From Providencia alcalifaciens (GTDB lineage: Bacteria; Pseudomonadota; Gammaproteobacteria; Enterobacterales; Enterobacteriaceae): a stretch of DNA of 64,000 bases. Below, piece by piece: positions 27,175 through 37,438 of this stretch. The notes under the pieces are model-generated. The model saw only the letters and a program-made list of their open reading frames with translations, was not told the DNA's origin and did no database searches. Numbering within the stretch: position 1 is the first letter of the stretch; each line of letters opens with the position of its first letter. The DNA is taken from NCBI GenBank assembly GCA_025961275.1, contig JAOQNJ010000001.1, positions 2,005,353 through 2,069,352 of the forward strand, read 5' to 3'. Made by a program: the position numbers and the translations under genes.

Positions 27175-27564
27175 ATTAGCTACTATTAACTGTTTGATTC
27201 ACGTAGTGTACCGAAAAATTGTTAAACTGGCTGGGAATATCTCTGCCTGAGACGCTGGTCACTGATGTCTCAAATGAATACAATACGGGTTAATTATTTT
27301 AAATAATAGGCAATAGCCAGTCTTTGAGGCCACACATAACATAGCTTTAGAGCATAGATTCAGGCTATATTGGCATTTTTCCTATCATAGAATGATGTCT
27401 ATGATCAAAAATGCGTGCACCTTCCCAAAACTGGACGGGACTTTGGATTTTTACACTAAATAATTCGAGATGCAGCGAATAACGCTACTGCTCGAGATAT
27501 CACGTGTATACAATGCGTTTCGGAGTCCATTATACTAGCCGCTTCGAAAACACTGGATATAGAC
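27175..27564. other. Divergent ubiF-miaB control region with a mini repeat
   Basis: Contains a shortened copy of the palindromic repeat (27454-27503) and a TATACT word near 27532-27537 that could be a -10 for miaB. Nothing coding was seen. Confidence 0.45.
27454..27503. repeat. Short internally deleted palindromic repeat
   Basis: CTAAATAATTCGAGATGCAG-CGAATAACG-CTACTGCTCGAGATATC: the two ends of the repeat family are joined with almost no middle. The arms TCGAGATGCAGCG and CGCTACTGCTCGA still pair. Confidence 0.55.
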
Positions 27565-28995
27565 ATGTCGACGAATAAAAAGTTATACATTAAAACTTGG
27601 GGCTGCCAAATGAATGAGTACGACTCATCAAAAATGGCCTCGCTATTAGAAAGTACTCACGGTTATAAAATTACTGAAATTCCTGAAGAAGCTGACGTAT
27701 TGTTACTAAACACCTGCTCAATCCGTGAAAAAGCACAGGAAAAAGTTTTCCATCAGCTAGGGCGTTGGAAGTTTTTCAAAGACCGCAACCCCGATATCAT
27801 TATTGGTGTGGGTGGCTGCGTTGCATCTCAAGAGGGTGAATTTATCCGCCAGCGCGCGCCAAGTGTCGACATCGTCTTTGGCCCGCAAACTCTTCATCGC
27901 TTACCGGAAATGATTAATCAGGTTAAAGGTACACGTAGCCCTGTTATCGATATCAGCTTCCCAGAAATAGAAAAGTTTGACCGTCTACCTGAGCCAAGAG
28001 CCGAAGGACCAACCGCGTTTGTATCCATCATGGAAGGCTGTAATAAATACTGTACATTCTGCGTAGTTCCCTATACTCGCGGTGAAGAAGTCAGTCGTCC
28101 ATGTGATGACATTCTGTTTGAGATCGCACAATTAGCAGCGCAGGGTGTACGCGAAGTTAACCTATTAGGCCAGAACGTTAATGCCTATCGCGGCGCAACC
28201 TTTGATGGTGAAATTTGTACATTTGCAGAGTTAATTCGTCTTGTCGCTGCAATTGATGGTATCGACCGTGTACGCTTTACGACTAGCCATCCAATTGAAT
28301 TTACCGATGACATTATCGAAGTCTATGAAGATACCCCTGAGCTTGTGAGTTATTTGCACTTACCCGTTCAAAGTGGTTCTGACCGTATTTTAACTTTAAT
28401 GAAACGTGCGCATACAGCACTAGAATATAAAGCGATTATTCGTAAATTACGTAAAGCGCGCCCAAATATTCTCATTAGCTCTGACTTTATTGTTGGTTTC
28501 CCCGGTGAAGACAATGATGATTTCGAAAAAACAATGAAACTCATCGCAGATGTTGATTTCGACCTGAGTTTTAGCTTTGTTTATTCAGCTAGACCGGGTA
28601 CCCCTGCCGCGGACTTACCTGATGATGTATCGGAAGAAGAGAAAAAACAGCGTTTAGCTCTTCTTCAGCAGCGCATCAACCAACAAGCAATGAGATTCAG
28701 TCGTGCTATGGTAGGTACAGTACAACGTGTTTTAGTGGAAGGAACTTCACGTAAAAATATCATGGAAATTTCCGGTCGTACTGATCACAACCGCGTTGTG
28801 AACTTTGAAGGTTCACCTGATATGATTGGTAACTTTGTTGATGTAGAAATCGTTGATGTTTATGCGAACTCTCTACGTGGAAAAGCTATTCGCACCGAAG
28901 ACCAAATGGATTTACGTGTTAAGGAATCACCCGCTTCCGTTATCGCACGTACTCGTAAAGAAGATGAGCTTGGTGTTGGTAACTACCAACCCTAA
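27565..28995 (+). CDS. miaB: tRNA-2-methylthio-N6-dimethylallyladenosine synthase
   Basis: Radical-SAM methylthiotransferase modifying A37 of tRNAs that read UNN codons. 476 residues. The N-terminal cluster cysteines are in [17 protein letters not shown] and GGCVASQEG. The SAM cluster is [10 protein letters not shown] (about 155-166). A C-terminal TRAM domain follows. First gene of the miaB-ybeZ-ybeY-ybeX-lnt run, 14 bases before ybeZ. Confidence 0.97.
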   Translation: MSTNKKLYIKTWGCQMNEYDSSKMASLLESTHGYKITEIPEEADVLLLNTCSIREKAQEKVFHQLGRWKFFKDRNPDIIIGVGGCVASQEGEFIRQRAPSVDIVFGPQTLHRLPEMINQVKGTRSPVIDISFPEIEKFDRLPEPRAEGPTAFVSIMEGCNKYCTFCVVPYTRGEEVSRPCDDILFEIAQLAAQGVREVNLLGQNVNAYRGATFDGEICTFAELIRLVAAIDGIDRVRFTTSHPIEFTDDIIEVYEDTPELVSYLHLPVQSGSDRILTLMKRAHTALEYKAIIRKLRKARPNILISSDFIVGFPGEDNDDFEKTMKLIADVDFDLSFSFVYSARPGTPAADLPDDVSEEEKKQRLALLQQRINQQAMRFSRAMVGTVQRVLVEGTSRKNIMEISGRTDHNRVVNFEGSPDMIGNFVDVEIVDVYANSLRGKAIRTEDQMDLRVKESPASVIARTRKEDELGVGNYQP

Positions 28996-29009
28996 CGATA
29001 GGATACTCA

Positions 29010-30080
29010 GTGACTGATAAAAAACCGTTGCAAATCGCAACACAAGAAATTTTTTTAGAGCCCGCAGATAACCAACGCTTAATGAGCCTTTGCGGGCCAT
29101 TTGATGACAATATCAAACAGCTCGAACGCCGCCTTGCGATCGAAATTAATCGTCGTGACAACCGTTTCAAGTTATCTGGTAAGGCACTTAACATTCAAGC
29201 TGCAAGTAAAATTTTACGCCAGCTTTATGTTGAAACTGCTCAAGTACGTGGCGTTATCCCTGATATCGACCCAGAGCAAATTCATCTCGCGATCTCTGAA
29301 AGCCGCGTATTAGAGCAAGCTAACGATAGCGTGCCGGATTATGGCAAAGCAGTAAATATCAAGACTAAACGCGGTGTCATCAAACCTCGTACACCGAATC
29401 AAGCGCAATATATTGCCAATATTTTAGGTCATGATATTACGTTTGGGATTGGCCCTGCCGGTACAGGTAAAACTTACCTTGCAGTAGCCGCTGCCGTTGA
29501 TGCTTTAGAGCGCCAAGAAGTTCGTCGTATTCTGCTAACACGTCCAGCAGTTGAGGCGGGTGAAAAATTAGGGTTCTTACCTGGTGATTTAAGTCAAAAA
29601 GTCGACCCTTATCTACGCCCTCTTTATGATGCGCTATTTGAGATGCTAGGTTTTGAAAAAGTCGAAAAATTGATTGAGCGTAATGTTATTGAAGTCGCAC
29701 CATTAGCCTATATGCGTGGTCGTACACTCAATGATGCATTTATTATTTTAGATGAAAGCCAAAACACCACCCTTGAACAAATGAAGATGTTCTTAACACG
29801 CATCGGATTTAATTCAAAAGCTGTTATTACAGGTGATATTACACAGGTTGATTTACCACGCGGTAATAAATCAGGCTTGCGTCATGCTATTGAAGTACTT
29901 TCTGATGTTGATGATCTTAGCTTTAACTTCTTCCATAGTGAGGACGTTGTGCGCCATCCTGTCGTTGCTAAAGTCGTTATTGCCTATGAAAAATGGGAGG
30001 AGCAAGACAATAAACGCCGTCAGCAACTAAGAGAAGAAAAAGAGCAGCAAAGAGAATTAGAGAAGCAGGAAAATAATTAA
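29010..30080 (+). CDS. ybeZ: PhoH-like ATPase YbeZ
   Basis: 356-residue PhoH-family NTPase linked with YbeY in ribosome and RNA quality control. Walker A GIGPAGTGKTYLAV is near 149-162 and Walker B FIILDESQN near 248-256. An N-terminal KH-like region and a charged C-terminal helix (EEKEQQRELEKQ) frame it. Start GTG at 29010, 14 bases after miaB. The stop abuts the ybeY ATG. Confidence 0.93.
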   Translation: MTDKKPLQIATQEIFLEPADNQRLMSLCGPFDDNIKQLERRLAIEINRRDNRFKLSGKALNIQAASKILRQLYVETAQVRGVIPDIDPEQIHLAISESRVLEQANDSVPDYGKAVNIKTKRGVIKPRTPNQAQYIANILGHDITFGIGPAGTGKTYLAVAAAVDALERQEVRRILLTRPAVEAGEKLGFLPGDLSQKVDPYLRPLYDALFEMLGFEKVEKLIERNVIEVAPLAYMRGRTLNDAFIILDESQNTTLEQMKMFLTRIGFNSKAVITGDITQVDLPRGNKSGLRHAIEVLSDVDDLSFNFFHSEDVVRHPVVAKVVIAYEKWEEQDNKRRQQLREEKEQQRELEKQENN

Positions 30081-30548
30081 ATGAGTGAAGTCATTCTTGA
30101 TTTACAAATTGCTAGTGAAGAAACAACGGGTCTCCCAAGTGAAGCTCTATTTCAACGTTGGTTAGAAGCAGTTTTACCTCAATTTCAACCACAAAGCGAA
30201 GTCACTATTCGTATTGTTGATGAAGAAGAAAGTCACCATTTAAATCTAACTTACCGGGGTAAAGACAAGCCAACCAATGTGCTATCTTTTCCTTTTGAAG
30301 CACCACCCGAAGTAGAATTATCACTACTTGGTGATTTAATCATTTGCCGCCAAGTTGTGGAACAAGAAGCCATTGAACAACAAAAAAGTGCCGAGGAACA
30401 TTGGGCACATATGGTTATTCATGGCTGCCTACATCTACTTGGGTATGATCATATAGAAGATGAAGAAGCTGAAGAAATGGAAGGCTTAGAAACAGAAATT
30501 TTGGCTCAATTAGGCTATGCTGATCCTTACCTTGTAGAAAAAGAATGA
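30081..30548 (+). CDS. ybeY: Endoribonuclease YbeY
   Basis: Single-strand RNase needed for 16S rRNA 3' maturation and ribosome quality control. 155 residues. The zinc site [11 protein letters not shown] (H-x3-H-x5-H, near 114-124) and the TNVLSFPFE block are intact. Directly follows the ybeZ stop with no spacer. Confidence 0.95.
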   Translation: MSEVILDLQIASEETTGLPSEALFQRWLEAVLPQFQPQSEVTIRIVDEEESHHLNLTYRGKDKPTNVLSFPFEAPPEVELSLLGDLIICRQVVEQEAIEQQKSAEEHWAHMVIHGCLHLLGYDHIEDEEAEEMEGLETEILAQLGYADPYLVEKE

Positions 30549-30618
30549 CCTAGCATCTATTTTTATGCTAAATATTAATTTAATAAACTATCAATTGGGG
30601 AATAAGAAATAAAACGCC

Positions 30619-31503
30619 ATGAGCGACGATAACTCTTCGAGTAGTGATAACCCTGGTCCTAAAAAAGGGTTCTTTGCACTTTTAAACCACCTCTTCCATG
30701 GTGAACCTAAAAACCGTGGTGACTTGGTCGAACTGATCCGTGATTCCGAACAGAACGACCTTATCGATCCTGATACTCGTGACATGCTGGAAGGCGTAAT
30801 GGATATTGCCGACCAGCGGGTACGTGACATTATGATCCCGCGCTCCCAAATTGTGACCTTAAAACGCAATCAAACATTGGATGAGTGCCTTGATGTCATC
30901 ATCGACTCCGCACACTCTCGTTTTCCAGTTATCAGTGAAGACAAGGATCATATCGAAGGGCTATTAATGGCAAAAGATTTATTGCCATTTATGCGAACTG
31001 ATGCAGAGCCATTCAGTATTGATAAAGTGTTACGCCAAGCCGTTGTCGTTCCAGAAAGTAAACGTGTCGATCGATTACTAAAAGAGTTTCGTTCACTGCG
31101 CTACCATATGGCAATTGTGATTGATGAGTTCGGTGGTGTATCCGGACTTGTTACCATTGAAGATATCTTAGAGCTTATTGTTGGTGAAATTGAAGATGAG
31201 TATGACGACGAAGATAATGTTGATATTCGTCAGTTAAGTCAGCACTCCTACTCAGTTAGAGCCTTAACCCAGATTGAAGATTTCAATGAAGCCTTTAATA
31301 CAAACTATAGCGACGACGAAGTTGATACTGTCGGTGGTCTAGTGATGCAAGCCTTTGGGCATCTACCTTCACGCGGTGAAACCATCACAATTGATGACTA
31401 TCAATTTAAAGTTGCCATGGCAGACAGCCGTAGGATTATCTTGCTCCATGTAAAAATTCCTGACGATGCACCATTGCCCACTCTGGATGAAGAAAAGACT
31501 TAA
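30619..31503 (+). CDS. ybeX: CorC/YbeX, CBS-pair protein
   Basis: 294 residues: a pair of CBS domains (about 70-190, with [12 protein letters not shown]) followed by a CorC_HlyC domain. E. coli YbeX has been tied to magnesium/cobalt handling and ribosome biogenesis. Lies 70 bases after ybeY. The end overlaps the lnt start by one base, so translation is coupled. Confidence 0.92.
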   Translation: MSDDNSSSSDNPGPKKGFFALLNHLFHGEPKNRGDLVELIRDSEQNDLIDPDTRDMLEGVMDIADQRVRDIMIPRSQIVTLKRNQTLDECLDVIIDSAHSRFPVISEDKDHIEGLLMAKDLLPFMRTDAEPFSIDKVLRQAVVVPESKRVDRLLKEFRSLRYHMAIVIDEFGGVSGLVTIEDILELIVGEIEDEYDDEDNVDIRQLSQHSYSVRALTQIEDFNEAFNTNYSDDEVDTVGGLVMQAFGHLPSRGETITIDDYQFKVAMADSRRIILLHVKIPDDAPLPTLDEEKT

Positions 31504-33038
31504 TGAACTTAACGTCATGCTATCAAAGTCAGTGGCTACGGCTGCTATTGGCTTTAATCTTTGGAGCCAGTGGTACACTGGCTTTTTCGCCTTTCGATCT
31601 CTGGCCTGTCGCACTCCTCTCACTTTTATTTCTCCAATTATTGACACTTCATCGTAGCCCAAAACAATCTTTCACGATTGCTTTTGCATGGGGTTTTGGT
31701 CTATTTGGAGCGGGTGTAAACTGGGTATACGTTAGTATTGCTGATTTTGGTGGAATGCCAGAGGTTGTTAACATCTTTATTGTTATCTTACTCGCAGCCT
31801 ACCTCGCGCTTTACTCGGGGTTATTTGGCTATCTACTCTCGAAATTATTTTCTGCACCTACGGTATGGAGATTCGTCTTTGCCGCGCCCGCTTTATGGCA
31901 GCTCACTGAGTTTTTACGAGGCTGGGTGCTTACCGGTTTCCCGTGGTTACAGTTCGGCTACAGTCAAATTGATGGACCAATGAAAGGGCTAGCACCTATT
32001 TTTGGTGTCGAAATGATGACACTGATACTATTTAGTATTAGTGGTTTATTGGCCTTAGCGCTAGTTCGTCGCAGTTATACCGCATTAGCCGTTGCCGTTG
32101 TTTTATTGTTTGCACCTTTGGCTCTAAAGAACGTACAGTGGTATACACCTTTAGAATCGAAAAAAACTGAAGTCGCGCTTATTCAGGGTAATATTGCTCA
32201 GTCTATGAAATGGGAAGCGAGCAATTTACAGCATACCAAAGACACCTATATGGCACTTTCGCAGCCTTATATAGGCAAAGCGTCTTTGATAATCTGGCCT
32301 GAGTCCGCCGTTCCTTCTATCGAATTGGATAATCAAGCTTGGTTAAAATCACTGGATAATTTATTACGTGAATCAAATACCAAATTGATTACAGGTATTG
32401 TTGATGCTCGCCCAGCTAATAGTGACTATCAGTTATATAATACAATGATTGTCTTAGGTGATGAAAAACCTTACCTCTATCCTTCTAAGAATCGCTATAA
32501 CAAGCACCACCTTGTGCCGTTTGGTGAATATGTACCGCTAGAAAATATTTTGCGCCCTATCGCCCCATTCTTTAATCTACCGATGTCAGGATTTAGCAGA
32601 GGTGATTACCAGCAAGCACAACTAGCTGTTGGCAATATGCACCTTACAGCAGCTATTTGTTATGAAATTATTCTTGGAACTCAGGTTCGAGACAATTTCC
32701 AGCCTAACACTGATTATCTGCTAACCATTTCAAATGATGCTTGGTTTGGGAAATCGATTGGCCCATGGCAACATTTCCAGATGGCAAGGATGCGAGCACT
32801 TGAGCTTGGCCGTCCATTACTTCGCGCAACTAATAATGGTGTCACTGCGATTATTGGTGCAGATGGTTCCATTCAAGCCGAGTTACCGCAATTTAAAACG
32901 GCTGCACTTTCTGCCGAAATTACCCCAACTACAGGGCTAACCCCTTACGCACGCTGGAGTAATTGGCCAATGTGGGCAACGGTAGTGGTATTTGTCTTGA
33001 TTGCGCTATCGTTTGGTCGACGCAAAAAAAACAACTAA
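31503..33038 (+). CDS. lnt: Apolipoprotein N-acyltransferase
   Basis: Inner-membrane enzyme adding the third acyl chain to lipoproteins. 511 residues: about eight helices, then a nitrilase-like periplasmic domain with the triad Glu in [10 protein letters not shown], Lys in [12 protein letters not shown] and Cys in [10 protein letters not shown]. Last gene of the run. In E. coli gltI follows directly; here 7.4 kb of other genes intervene. Confidence 0.96.
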   Translation: MNLTSCYQSQWLRLLLALIFGASGTLAFSPFDLWPVALLSLLFLQLLTLHRSPKQSFTIAFAWGFGLFGAGVNWVYVSIADFGGMPEVVNIFIVILLAAYLALYSGLFGYLLSKLFSAPTVWRFVFAAPALWQLTEFLRGWVLTGFPWLQFGYSQIDGPMKGLAPIFGVEMMTLILFSISGLLALALVRRSYTALAVAVVLLFAPLALKNVQWYTPLESKKTEVALIQGNIAQSMKWEASNLQHTKDTYMALSQPYIGKASLIIWPESAVPSIELDNQAWLKSLDNLLRESNTKLITGIVDARPANSDYQLYNTMIVLGDEKPYLYPSKNRYNKHHLVPFGEYVPLENILRPIAPFFNLPMSGFSRGDYQQAQLAVGNMHLTAAICYEIILGTQVRDNFQPNTDYLLTISNDAWFGKSIGPWQHFQMARMRALELGRPLLRATNNGVTAIIGADGSIQAELPQFKTAALSAEITPTTGLTPYARWSNWPMWATVVVFVLIALSFGRRKKNN

Positions 33039-33055
33039 CTAATTAATAATTAAAA

Positions 33056-33088
33056 ACCTCAATCGTGTATAAACTGCTCGATTGAGGT
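33056..33088 (-). terminator. Terminator of the NAD-kinase-like/SPFH operon
   Basis: ACCTCAATCG (33056-33065) and CGATTGAGGT (33079-33088) form a perfect 10-bp stem. On the minus strand it is followed by TTTTTAATT, so it ends leftward transcripts. On the plus strand no T-run follows, so lnt is not served. Confidence 0.7.
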
Positions 33089-33195
33089 GCTAGCTTAGGA
33101 TATAACAAATTGAGCTGAGTCACTAAATGTAGTGCTATATTCACAGTGTGCCCGCCATAGCTATCCTTACATTACCTTTAAATAATCCGTACATT

Positions 33196-33312
33196 ACCCT
33201 AAATAATTCGAGTTGCAGCTAGGCGAAAAATGAAAGAGTCGCTAGGAGCATAGTATGTGACTAGTACGAATCACGACAGTCAACAACGCTGCGGCGCGAA
33301 GTATGACGGGGA
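33196..33312. repeat. Palindromic intergenic repeat, near-complete copy
   Basis: Left end CCCTAAATAATTCGAGTTGC (33198 on), right end GCGGCGCGAAGTATGACGGG (to 33310), and a middle with GCATAGTATGTGACTAGTACG. It lies just inside the 3' end of the gene ending at 33317, within its transcript. Confidence 0.65.
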
Positions 33313-33316
33313 ATGA

Positions 33317-34246
33317 TTATGACGGATATATCAATTGCCCCTGTATGCTTGCAATACCTATCGTCACAATACAGCCTGCATTAAAGCGCAAATAATCATC
33401 TTCAACACCATCAGAAAAAATTACTCCATTTTCAGGCATTAATGATTCCAATTGCAACGGTGAGTTTTCTTCAATTGCCCCAAATACCAGCTGTATACCT
33501 GTAGTTTTGCTAGGAAAAGGTTCTCTTACACTAAATTGAAGTTTTCTTTCTTCCCAACCAAATCCTTTTGATAACGGATGCTTATCGATACCCATGACCG
33601 CTTGAGCTCCTGCTAAAATCGATTGAAACCATCCTGTTGATCCTAACCCCGTTGAAACTATAATCCCAGATGATGATTGAAACTCCTGCTCACCATGCCA
33701 TTTCATAATATAGCGGGCTGAAGTATGGCTTTTAGAGCCAATAAATAGATCATTTACTGCTAATAGAGTCTGACCATCATTGGTCGTCGCTTGAGCAAAA
33801 ATGACAGATTTATGTGGCATTTTGTCCTTGAGTGTCTTCACCACAACATCACGAAGTTGTCCAATTTCAAACGGTAACAACTTACCGTCCCAGCGAGAAG
33901 GATCTGGATTTATCGCAATGACAGGCAGATGATTTAAATATTTCAGTGTATTTGCAACCAATCCATCCTGACCAATCACACTCACAATATCGCGAGCAGA
34001 GAATTGATAGCTCGGTAATAATGACCGCTCCAATAGCTGGAATCGTCCCAGCGATTTAAGAATAGATTCCGGTTGTACTAACTGCTTCTGATATTGATCA
34101 TGCTCTTCAATATAATCATTTACCTCAACCTGATTATGCTCCAAATAATACTTCGCCTGTGGCCAAGTATTACAATGTTCAATTAGCTCCTGTAAGCGCG
34201 TTTTTCGAATGACTAAGATAAAGCGAGCATCTTCTAATGCATTCAT
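33317..34246 (-). CDS. NAD-kinase-like protein, degenerate
   Basis: 309 residues. The C-terminal 220 residues follow the NAD kinase plan: a GxDG-type loop (VIGQDGLV, where kinases have GGDGT), a ligand loop AVNDLFIG in place of the usual NE motif, and VSTGLGSTGW where kinases have STPTGSTAY. The N-terminal 80 residues are helical and unlike housekeeping NadK. It may phosphorylate or just sense an NAD-like nucleotide. It overlaps the SPFH gene by four bases (ATGA), so both are made together. A NrtR-type regulator is divergent, and NrtR proteins respond to NAD metabolites. Confidence 0.7.
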   Translation of the reverse strand: MNALEDARFILVIRKTRLQELIEHCNTWPQAKYYLEHNQVEVNDYIEEHDQYQKQLVQPESILKSLGRFQLLERSLLPSYQFSARDIVSVIGQDGLVANTLKYLNHLPVIAINPDPSRWDGKLLPFEIGQLRDVVVKTLKDKMPHKSVIFAQATTNDGQTLLAVNDLFIGSKSHTSARYIMKWHGEQEFQSSSGIIVSTGLGSTGWFQSILAGAQAVMGIDKHPLSKGFGWEERKLQFSVREPFPSKTTGIQLVFGAIEENSPLQLESLMPENGVIFSDGVEDDYLRFNAGCIVTIGIASIQGQLIYPS

Positions 34247-35265
34247 GCCTTAGCTCCTTTTTTCATCATTTGGCCAAACAAATCAGGCGAAATATTCAGT
34301 TCACCAATTTTTCCCGCATTCTGTGCCAAAGATTCAAATGCCATCGCCATTAACTGTTCAGGGTTCATTTTAGCCAATGCCATCGCTTTTAAATTTTCAA
34401 CAGGTAACTCACGATAAGCTTTCATTTTGGCTTCAATCGCGTAAGCATCCGCATCTGACTGTATTCGCTGATTTTCGACGCTTAGAGTTACAAATTTATT
34501 GCGTTTTGCTTCAGCATTAACTTGTGCGACTAGCTTTTCTTGCTCAATTTCAGCTCTTTCTCGTAATAAAGTGCGTTCATTTTCCAAACGTGCTTCTTCG
34601 ATTTGTTGCTGCTTGTTTTGAATTGATAAATCTGTTTCTAATTCAGCTTCTTTAATCATGCGCTCTTGCTCAACAGAAAACTTTCGTCTGGCATATATAG
34701 CATCATCAGCTTCTTTTAAAATCGATTCTCTTGCTTCTGCCTCAAGTGCCTTTAATGTCTCCGGAGATGGTGTAATCGCGGCAATTGAAACATCAAGGAT
34801 ATCAATTCCTAACGCCTCAAGAGCTGAGTGTTCAGCTAATTGTTGACTCACCTGAATTACTAAAGCTTGGCTCATTAACAATGCCTCGCGCATTGAAGTA
34901 GTTTGCACTTTAGCTTGAATTAACGTTTGCACACTTCGCACCACTCGATCACTCAGTTTTAAAGGATCTTCAGAGGTATAGGATTTGCCGTCTTTAGTCA
35001 GGTTATAATTTAGTACATCCGCTGTTTTTTGCGGATTTTTAATGTGGAATGAGATCTGACCTTGAATCCTTAAACTTTGGAAATCAGCTGTTTGCAGATT
35101 AAAAATAAACGGAGCTTCAAGCGCATTCAACGGTAAAGCAGCAATAGATGTTGTGACTGAGTTATACCAAAAGCTAATTCCTTTACCTTGTTTAATGGCC
35201 TTGCCATTGACCGATTTAATGATAAAAGTCGATGAATCTGCTTTAAAATAATTAATATTAAACAT
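34243..35265 (-). CDS. SPFH/Band-7 domain protein
   Basis: 340 residues from MFNINYFKADSSTF at 35265 (GGGGCGG ribosome site). The longer frame to 35352 would read through the operator region and is not preferred. An SPFH domain (about 20-190) is followed by a long charged coiled coil (about 190-290, ELETDLSIQNKQQQIEEARL and on) and a small C-terminal cap. No membrane helix is visible, which is unusual for flotillin-like proteins. SPFH proteins form ring or cage scaffolds. Coupled to the NAD-kinase-like gene. Confidence 0.8.
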   Translation of the reverse strand: MFNINYFKADSSTFIIKSVNGKAIKQGKGISFWYNSVTTSIAALPLNALEAPFIFNLQTADFQSLRIQGQISFHIKNPQKTADVLNYNLTKDGKSYTSEDPLKLSDRVVRSVQTLIQAKVQTTSMREALLMSQALVIQVSQQLAEHSALEALGIDILDVSIAAITPSPETLKALEAEARESILKEADDAIYARRKFSVEQERMIKEAELETDLSIQNKQQQIEEARLENERTLLRERAEIEQEKLVAQVNAEAKRNKFVTLSVENQRIQSDADAYAIEAKMKAYRELPVENLKAMALAKMNPEQLMAMAFESLAQNAGKIGELNISPDLFGQMMKKGAKA

Positions 35266-35276
35266 AGCCGCCCCAC

Positions 35277-35354
35277 TTAGTGTCCTTTTGACAATAGTTA
35301 GATATTGTCCTATAGACACTAACCTGTCAAGCATTAAGTGTCTTAATGACAAAA
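35277..35354. promoter_or_regulatory. Three copies of an operator-like motif between SPFH and nrtR-like genes
   Basis: The motif (T)TAGTGTC-N5-GACAAWA occurs at 35277-35296 (TTAGTGTCCTTTTGACAATA), inverted at 35303-35322 (its reverse reads TTAGTGTCTATAGGACAATA), and at 35335-35354 (TAAGTGTCTTAATGACAAAA). Each has TGTC-N5-GACA dyad symmetry, so each can bind a dimer. They fill the divergent promoter region and are the likely binding sites of the Nudix regulator at 35413. Confidence 0.65.
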
Positions 35355-35412
35355 AGTATTTTTTAATGTATGATTACCACTATTAATAACAAAATGATCC
35401 AGCAGCCCTAAC

Positions 35413-36129
35413 ATGATGAATGAACAAAAATATTTAGCTCGCTATAATCGACAAGAATATCTTTCCTCGCTCCTGAGTGTCGATGCAGTGCTGTTTACCT
35501 ACCATGATGAAACCTTAAAAGTTCTGATTGTCCAACGCGCTAATCATCCCGATAACGGGATGTGGGGACTTCCTGGGGGGTTTATTAATGAAGAACAAGA
35601 CAATACGCTTGAAGACGCTATTCTACGAAAACTGAAAGAGAAGACGGGTGTGATCCCACCCTATATTGAGCAACTATGCACAGTTGGTAATAACCTTCGA
35701 GATAAACGAGGTTGGTCAGTTACCGTTTGTTATACGGCACTAATCACCCACCAAGCATGTGAGCATCATATCGATACTGTTGATTCGGTCAAATGGGTAT
35801 CTATAGACGAAATTGAAAAGATGACGTTAGCTTTTGATCACGCAGATCTGTATCTACAAGCACGTGATCGATTAAAACAAAAATCACTCTACTCAATTGT
35901 GCCGGGCTTTGCTTTACCAGAAATATTTACGCTAACAGAGTTACAGCATGTACATGAAGTATTAATCGGTAAAACACTACAAAAAAAATCATTCAGGCGT
36001 CGTTTAGAACAAGCAGATTTATTAATTGATACAGGCGAGAAACGTCAAGAAAGAGGCAGACCAGCTAATTTATATCGACTCAAACCAGAAACTGCTGATT
36101 ATCGTTTTATTCGTAACTTAGAGTTTTAA
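35413..36129 (+). CDS. NrtR-type regulator (Nudix domain plus winged helix)
   Basis: 238 residues. An N-terminal Nudix-like domain (about 20-150) holds GLPGGFINEEQ, but the Nudix-box glutamates are replaced (RKLKEKTG where hydrolases have REUxEExG). This fits the NrtR family, which binds ADP-ribose-like ligands without hydrolysing them. A C-terminal winged helix (about 165-230, RRRLEQADLLIDTG then RGRPANLYRL) would bind DNA. Divergent from the SPFH and NAD-kinase-like genes, with three repeats of a dyad motif between, so it is probably their repressor. Confidence 0.8.
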   Translation: MMNEQKYLARYNRQEYLSSLLSVDAVLFTYHDETLKVLIVQRANHPDNGMWGLPGGFINEEQDNTLEDAILRKLKEKTGVIPPYIEQLCTVGNNLRDKRGWSVTVCYTALITHQACEHHIDTVDSVKWVSIDEIEKMTLAFDHADLYLQARDRLKQKSLYSIVPGFALPEIFTLTELQHVHEVLIGKTLQKKSFRRRLEQADLLIDTGEKRQERGRPANLYRLKPETADYRFIRNLEF

Positions 36130-36142
36130 TTTTACTCAATAA

Positions 36143-36178
36143 AAAGCTCTCTTTGGGTCATAATTCAAAGAGAGCTTT
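36143..36178. terminator. Bidirectional terminator between the Nudix regulator and scsD
   Basis: AAAGCTCTCTTTG and CAAAGAGAGCTTT form a 13-bp perfect stem with a 10-nt loop, with A/T runs on both sides. It serves the two convergent units. Confidence 0.85.
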
Positions 36179-36201
36179 AATTAATAACTAGCGAGCTAAA
36201 T

Positions 36202-36702
36202 CTAGAAAGAAGCTATCCAAAGACGTGCTTTGATTCCCCAATAGCTTGTCCAGCCAGTGGTAAAGCTAACCATTTTACCGTTATCAATAATCATAAATGT
36301 TGGTGTTGCACTAATGCCAACAGCATTGGCTAACTGCCCATTAATATCATTAATTACCGGAAAATTAAGCTCTTTTTTCGTCATACCCGCCAATAAACGT
36401 TCGCTGTCACCGGAACGCAATGCAACAGAAATAACCGGAACGCCTGATTTAGCTAACTCTGCAACTGTCGGTGAAGTAATTTTACATACTCCACACCACG
36501 TCGCCCAAAAATAGACTAAAACAGGCTGCTTCTCACTTAATGTCGCTAAAGAGACGCTTTCACCCGTTGCAAGAAGCTGTGGCTCAAGCAATATAGGCGC
36601 TAGGCTTTCAGGTTTTCGCCAAAAATCCATTACAGTAAAGACAATGAATAAAATCACTATCAAACCAATAAGTTCTTTTGACCACTTTTTCAGTCTAGCC
36701 AT
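36202..36702 (-). CDS. scsD: ScsD, membrane-anchored thioredoxin-like protein
   Basis: 166 residues from MARLKKW at 36702, which has AAGGGA upstream and starts seven bases after scsC stops. The longer frame to 36741 overlaps scsC by 32 bases and is unlikely. One N-terminal helix (about 10-28) anchors it to the inner membrane. The periplasmic domain has WATWCGVCKI (CxxC). Part of the copper-linked scsABCD set. ScsD is thought to pass or set redox state in the periplasm. Confidence 0.85.
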   Translation of the reverse strand: MARLKKWSKELIGLIVILFIVFTVMDFWRKPESLAPILLEPQLLATGESVSLATLSEKQPVLVYFWATWCGVCKITSPTVAELAKSGVPVISVALRSGDSERLLAGMTKKELNFPVINDINGQLANAVGISATPTFMIIDNGKMVSFTTGWTSYWGIKARLWIASF

Positions 36703-36709
36703 TTTTCCC

Positions 36710-37438
36710 TTACTTAACTTTAGCCAGTTGCTCTTTAACAATAGCTTCTAATTGTTGAGCATCAATTGCACCAGGAATTATCTCTTCACCGACGAGTGTG
36801 GCCGGTGTCCCGTTAACACCCAGTTTTTCAGCTAAGATCATGTTAGTACGAATAGTTTCACCACTTTTATCGTTTGCAACTAACTTTTCATTACCTGTCG
36901 CTTTCAATGCTTGCTTGATGTTTTCATCCGTCAGCATGCCTTGTTTTTGCATAAATTTCTGATGAAGTGCTTGGAAAGCTTTTGGATCTTTTTCCCATAA
37001 CGTCAGAACCAGTTGTGATGACTCCAGAGAAGTTTGACCTTTAAATGGCAAAGGTTTGATCACAACAGCAACTTCTGGATATTTCTTAACGATCTCTTCA
37101 AGTTGCGGATCAAAACGCTTACAGAAAGGGCAGTTATAATCCGTAAAGTTAACTAAGACTAATTTGGCATCTTTCGCACCGATACGTGGGCTTGCAGGAT
37201 CATTAAATAGCTTATCATGCTCAGCCTTAATCGTAGATTTCACCTGTGCTTGCTGTTTTTCACCTTGCTTTGCCTGTAAGGCAACAATCGCTTCTTCTAA
37301 AATTTCAGGGTTTTGGATCAAAGTATCGCGGACTAATTTACGGACTTGCGCTTCTTGGTCAGCCGTTAATGGAGCCGCATGAGCAGTTGCACCTAGCATT
37401 AGCGACGAGAATAGAACAGCTAGAATCGTTTTTTTCAT
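36710..37438 (-). CDS. scsC: ScsC, periplasmic DsbA-like disulfide isomerase
   Basis: 242 residues with a signal peptide (MKKTILAVLFSSLMLGATAHA). A helical N-terminal stretch (about 25-75) matches the trimerising stalk reported for Proteus mirabilis ScsC. The thioredoxin fold has the active site YNCPFCKR and a cis-Pro in GTPATLV. ScsC protects proteins from copper-driven mis-oxidation and is kept reduced by ScsB. Overlaps scsB by four bases. Confidence 0.9.
   Translation of the reverse strand: MKKTILAVLFSSLMLGATAHAAPLTADQEAQVRKLVRDTLIQNPEILEEAIVALQAKQGEKQQAQVKSTIKAEHDKLFNDPASPRIGAKDAKLVLVNFTDYNCPFCKRFDPQLEEIVKKYPEVAVVIKPLPFKGQTSLESSQLVLTLWEKDPKAFQALHQKFMQKQGMLTDENIKQALKATGNEKLVANDKSGETIRTNMILAEKLGVNGTPATLVGEEIIPGAIDAQQLEAIVKEQLAKVK

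Noticed and set aside
35266-35352. 29-codon N-terminal extension of the SPFH protein
   Set aside because: It would be translated from the operator region; MFNINYF at 35265 has a better ribosome site.
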